From Chionis minor (lineage: Eukaryota; Chordata; Aves; Charadriiformes; Chionididae), in contig VZSF01006717.1 in NCBI GenBank assembly GCA_013398295.1, positions 1,493,472 to 1,557,471 on the forward strand: DNA of 64,000 nt. The letters run 5' to 3'. The position numbers and the translations under genes were made by a program. Shown in pieces: positions 61,690 through 64,000 of the stretch (position 1 is its first letter; each line of letters opens with the position of its first letter). The notes beneath the pieces were generated by a model, which did no database searches, was not told where the DNA came from, and saw only the letters and a program-made list of their open reading frames with translations.

Positions 61690-61768
61690 GGGTCAGATCC
61701 TCCTAACCTCCAGCTTCACTGGCTTCAGCAGGATGAAGCTGTGTTATGCCAGCTGAGGATCTGTTCCT
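61690..61768. repeat. Palindromic MITE-like fossil repeat
   Basis: Outer inverted repeats CAGATCCTC (61694-61702) and GAGGATCTG (61755-61763) and inner arms CAGCTTCA (61711-61718) and TGAAGCTG (61734-61741) form a nested hairpin of about 70 bases. The layout resembles a palindromic repeat common in turtle and crocodile DNA ('cagatcctcagctggtgtaaat...' with its reverse complement). The family name is uncertain. Confidence 0.55.
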
Positions 61769-64000
61769 TCAGGAAAACAGGGCCCGTCGGAAAGACTGCA
61801 CAGGAAGGAAAAACAAGGTTTCTTAAAAGGTTAGCTAACACTGCTTTAGCTAAAGCCCACCACAGCCCAGTTTCTGGAGGCTTATGACACGTAAATCTTG
61901 GATTAACTCAATATTCAGTAGAGCTTTGCAGGCTATTTGTAACACTTTCCAGTTCGGTGTGAAGAATTGGGCCTCTCATGAGCCTCTTTGCAGAGTTTCT
62001 CCAAAGCTCTGGATATCCTTCTCCAGTGTGGGATTTGCAGGAGATGCATTATGAACAGGACACTAATCTGCTCCTCCACTGTAGTGAGCGGGGAAGGCAC
62101 TCTCAGATGGCCTCCTACGGCATTTGATCCCTGTTTCCTCCCTAGGATAACCTCCTGGTGGAGACACCAATGCACAACCATTTCAGCCCAGGCCCTGGTA
62201 TTTAACCACTAGAAACATTCTGGCATCAAGTTTTCACAGATGTTTTTCAGTTGAAAAATATATCCTAGTTCCTAAATTAACTCCAGCAGATGAAGCAGTA
62301 TGGAAAACCACTGCTGTCAGTCATTGCTCTCCAGAAAGTTTATGTCCATCTCGGAAACCATGACAGAGGGAAAGCTAGAAGCTCAGCCTGTTAGAGAGCC
62401 ATGGTGCCCGCATTTTTAGTTACCATGTTCGCTGTCTTAATTTGTTTTAATGCCTGAGAGGTCTTCGGTTTGCAACTCAGTGTAGGCTTCTGGCTAGAAG
62501 AAACCATTAACCATGTCTGACTGCCTCCAAGCAGAGAGGACGGAAACAGAAAGGTATGGAGGGAAGATTAAGATCAAATCCCCAAACATAAAAGGAAATT
62601 TAAAGCAAAAAACTGAAAAGTGGAACGGCATGCTTCATCTCTATCATTGATAAAATATTTTGCAATCCTGGAAAACTTAATAGCTTCTTTGGTATAATCT
62701 TTATGACCTTAAAGGGGTGATAAGGCAGGTAATAAAAAACTGTTTCTAAAAGGTTATGCGTTTTCCTAGTCAACTCAGTTTTTCCTTCTCACCTCCAAGG
62801 CTAACATTCAAAAGGAAGCTTGGCACATATAGGCTCTGTCGGAACTTGGAAGCTGTTTATTTAGCTTCTCCCAGATACTACCTATGCAACCTTGCAGAGC
62901 AGGGCAAGAAAGGGAACCCTGTGGAGTGGCAACAGCGTCTGAAAAGTGGAGGGTGCATAACTCAAACTGCTCAAGTTTATTAAAACAAAATAGGTCAGTG
63001 GAGTTGCCCAGAGGGTTACATAAGGCGGAAAGTAGCACTCCACGGGAGAGGAGAAGGGAGCCTGTTAAAAAGCAAACCCACTCCAGTTTGTTTATGGCCG
63101 AAGATAACTGCTTTGTGGTGTGTCTGTTCTCCATAGCTGACAGAGTAAATCACACTCTTTATCTCCACAGCAGATGAGAATTTGGACTGGGCTGTTGTTT
63201 TCTGAGCTGTGGATTAAAGCAAATGGGGCTGTTATTTATTATTATGACTAGCATTATTATTTTGTTCCTGCGATCCCTGCATTTCAGTCACTACGTAAGG
63301 AATTTCATCACTTGCCACCACTTTGCTTGCAGGGAATGTTAGGGATCATAATAATGGTAAGGATAAAAGCTTAATCCACCTGGAAAAGATACATAAGAAA
63401 GGTGGGCTGGCAGTTGTGTACAGGCAAGGAAAACGGGCAGATGTGCTTTGGGATGCTCCAGAGCAAAAGCTGGGAGCTGACATTCTCACCCCAGCACAAA
63501 AGTCAGTGCAAAGGCTGATACAACATCTGGGAACACGGAAATGCCCCATGGCCTGCCAATGCACCTGTCCCAGCACCACAACCTCCCTCTGTTCTGCCTG
63601 CTCCTCCTGTGCTGGAAACCCAGCTTCATATCTTAAATGGCACCCGCTCTGTCCCGGCTCCCTGGCCCTTGGCATAGACAGGGCACGAAGACCTCTGTTG
63701 CAGAGATGCCAGACACCCTGCAGCTCTCTCCTCTCAGTGAGGATACTTTCAGTTTTGGGTACCCATATTCCAAGGGACTAGTGGCAGTATTCATCCTTCA
63801 GAACTGGAAGCCTGTTGTCCATTTTCACACCTCCTCCTTGGCTCCTGTGATACATTGCTTCTTCCTTTCTACAACCTTGGCTCAGTGACAGGGCAGAGAC
63901 GCTTGTGTTGGGAGCTCTCCCCAAAATCAGGCAGAGTCCAGGTCTCACTGAACATCATACGATCAGAGAACACCTGATACCACAAAAAGCACCAACACTA
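61769..64000. other. Single-copy non-coding DNA to window end
   Basis: No gene recognised. A short (TTA)n-like stretch at about 63230-63262 (TTATTTATTATTATGAC..ATTATTATT) could be a SINE tail. The 152-codon plus frame 63323-63781 is cysteine- and serine-rich at its middle but has no recognised domain and overlaps minus frames. Confidence 0.5.

Noticed and set aside
1..64000. tRNA, rRNA, known microRNA, CRISPR or bacterial-type operon
   Set aside because: I looked for tRNA B-box-like words, common microRNA seeds, regularly spaced direct repeats and gene clusters and found none.

Overview
This window looks like nuclear DNA of a bird. It is non-coding: I recognise no host protein-coding gene, no conserved protein domain, and no rRNA, tRNA, CRISPR or bacterial-type operon in 64 kb. 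The avian call rests on two 5'-truncated CR1 LINEs. They end in the 8-bp ATTCTGTG / ATTCTATG tail and encode the C-terminal part of the CR1 ORF2 protein (37455-38245 on the minus strand, 40744-41336 on the plus strand). A more decayed CR1 3' end (7675-7858) and a much older CR1 of the type shared with turtles and crocodiles (about 46750-47195) add to this. Species cannot be fixed from what I see. All open reading frames are short (191 codons or less), overlap on both strands, and look like chance openings. The window is best read as an intergenic stretch or part of a large intron.

Layout. 1-7.6 kb: single-copy sequence with poly(A) tracts, a perfect 12-bp-arm stem-loop at 3229-3257, and a possible SINE tail near 2.8 kb. 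7.7-15 kb: an old CR1 end, then single-copy DNA with conserved-looking patches. 15-31 kb: several fossil CORE-SINE (MIR/AmnSINE-like) pieces, a full cAMP-response element at 22964-22971, otherwise featureless. 33.2-34.0 kb: a G-quadruplex-prone tract, a CpG-island-like segment and a long purine tract, the best promoter-like or regulatory candidate. 37-42 kb: the two younger CR1 copies, in inverted orientation. 42.8-43.4 kb: a second CpG-rich segment with a 30-bp tandem duplication. 45-52 kb: an octamer-motif pair, the ancient CR1, and an orphan CR1-like tail. 52.9-58.4 kb: a conserved-looking block and a pair of diverged, same-orientation homologous segments (53313-53555 and 58141-58345) that match no family I can name, plus two further fossil SINE pieces and a weaker CpG-enriched patch. 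59-64 kb: an (AAGGG)7 microsatellite, AT-rich DNA and a small palindromic MITE-like repeat at 61694-61763.

No set of genes here works together. The items most worth following up are the unexplained repeat pair at 53.3/58.2 kb, the two CpG-rich segments, and the conserved-looking patches as candidate enhancers. I found no convincing new biological system. Family assignments were made from memory of consensus patterns, without database searches.
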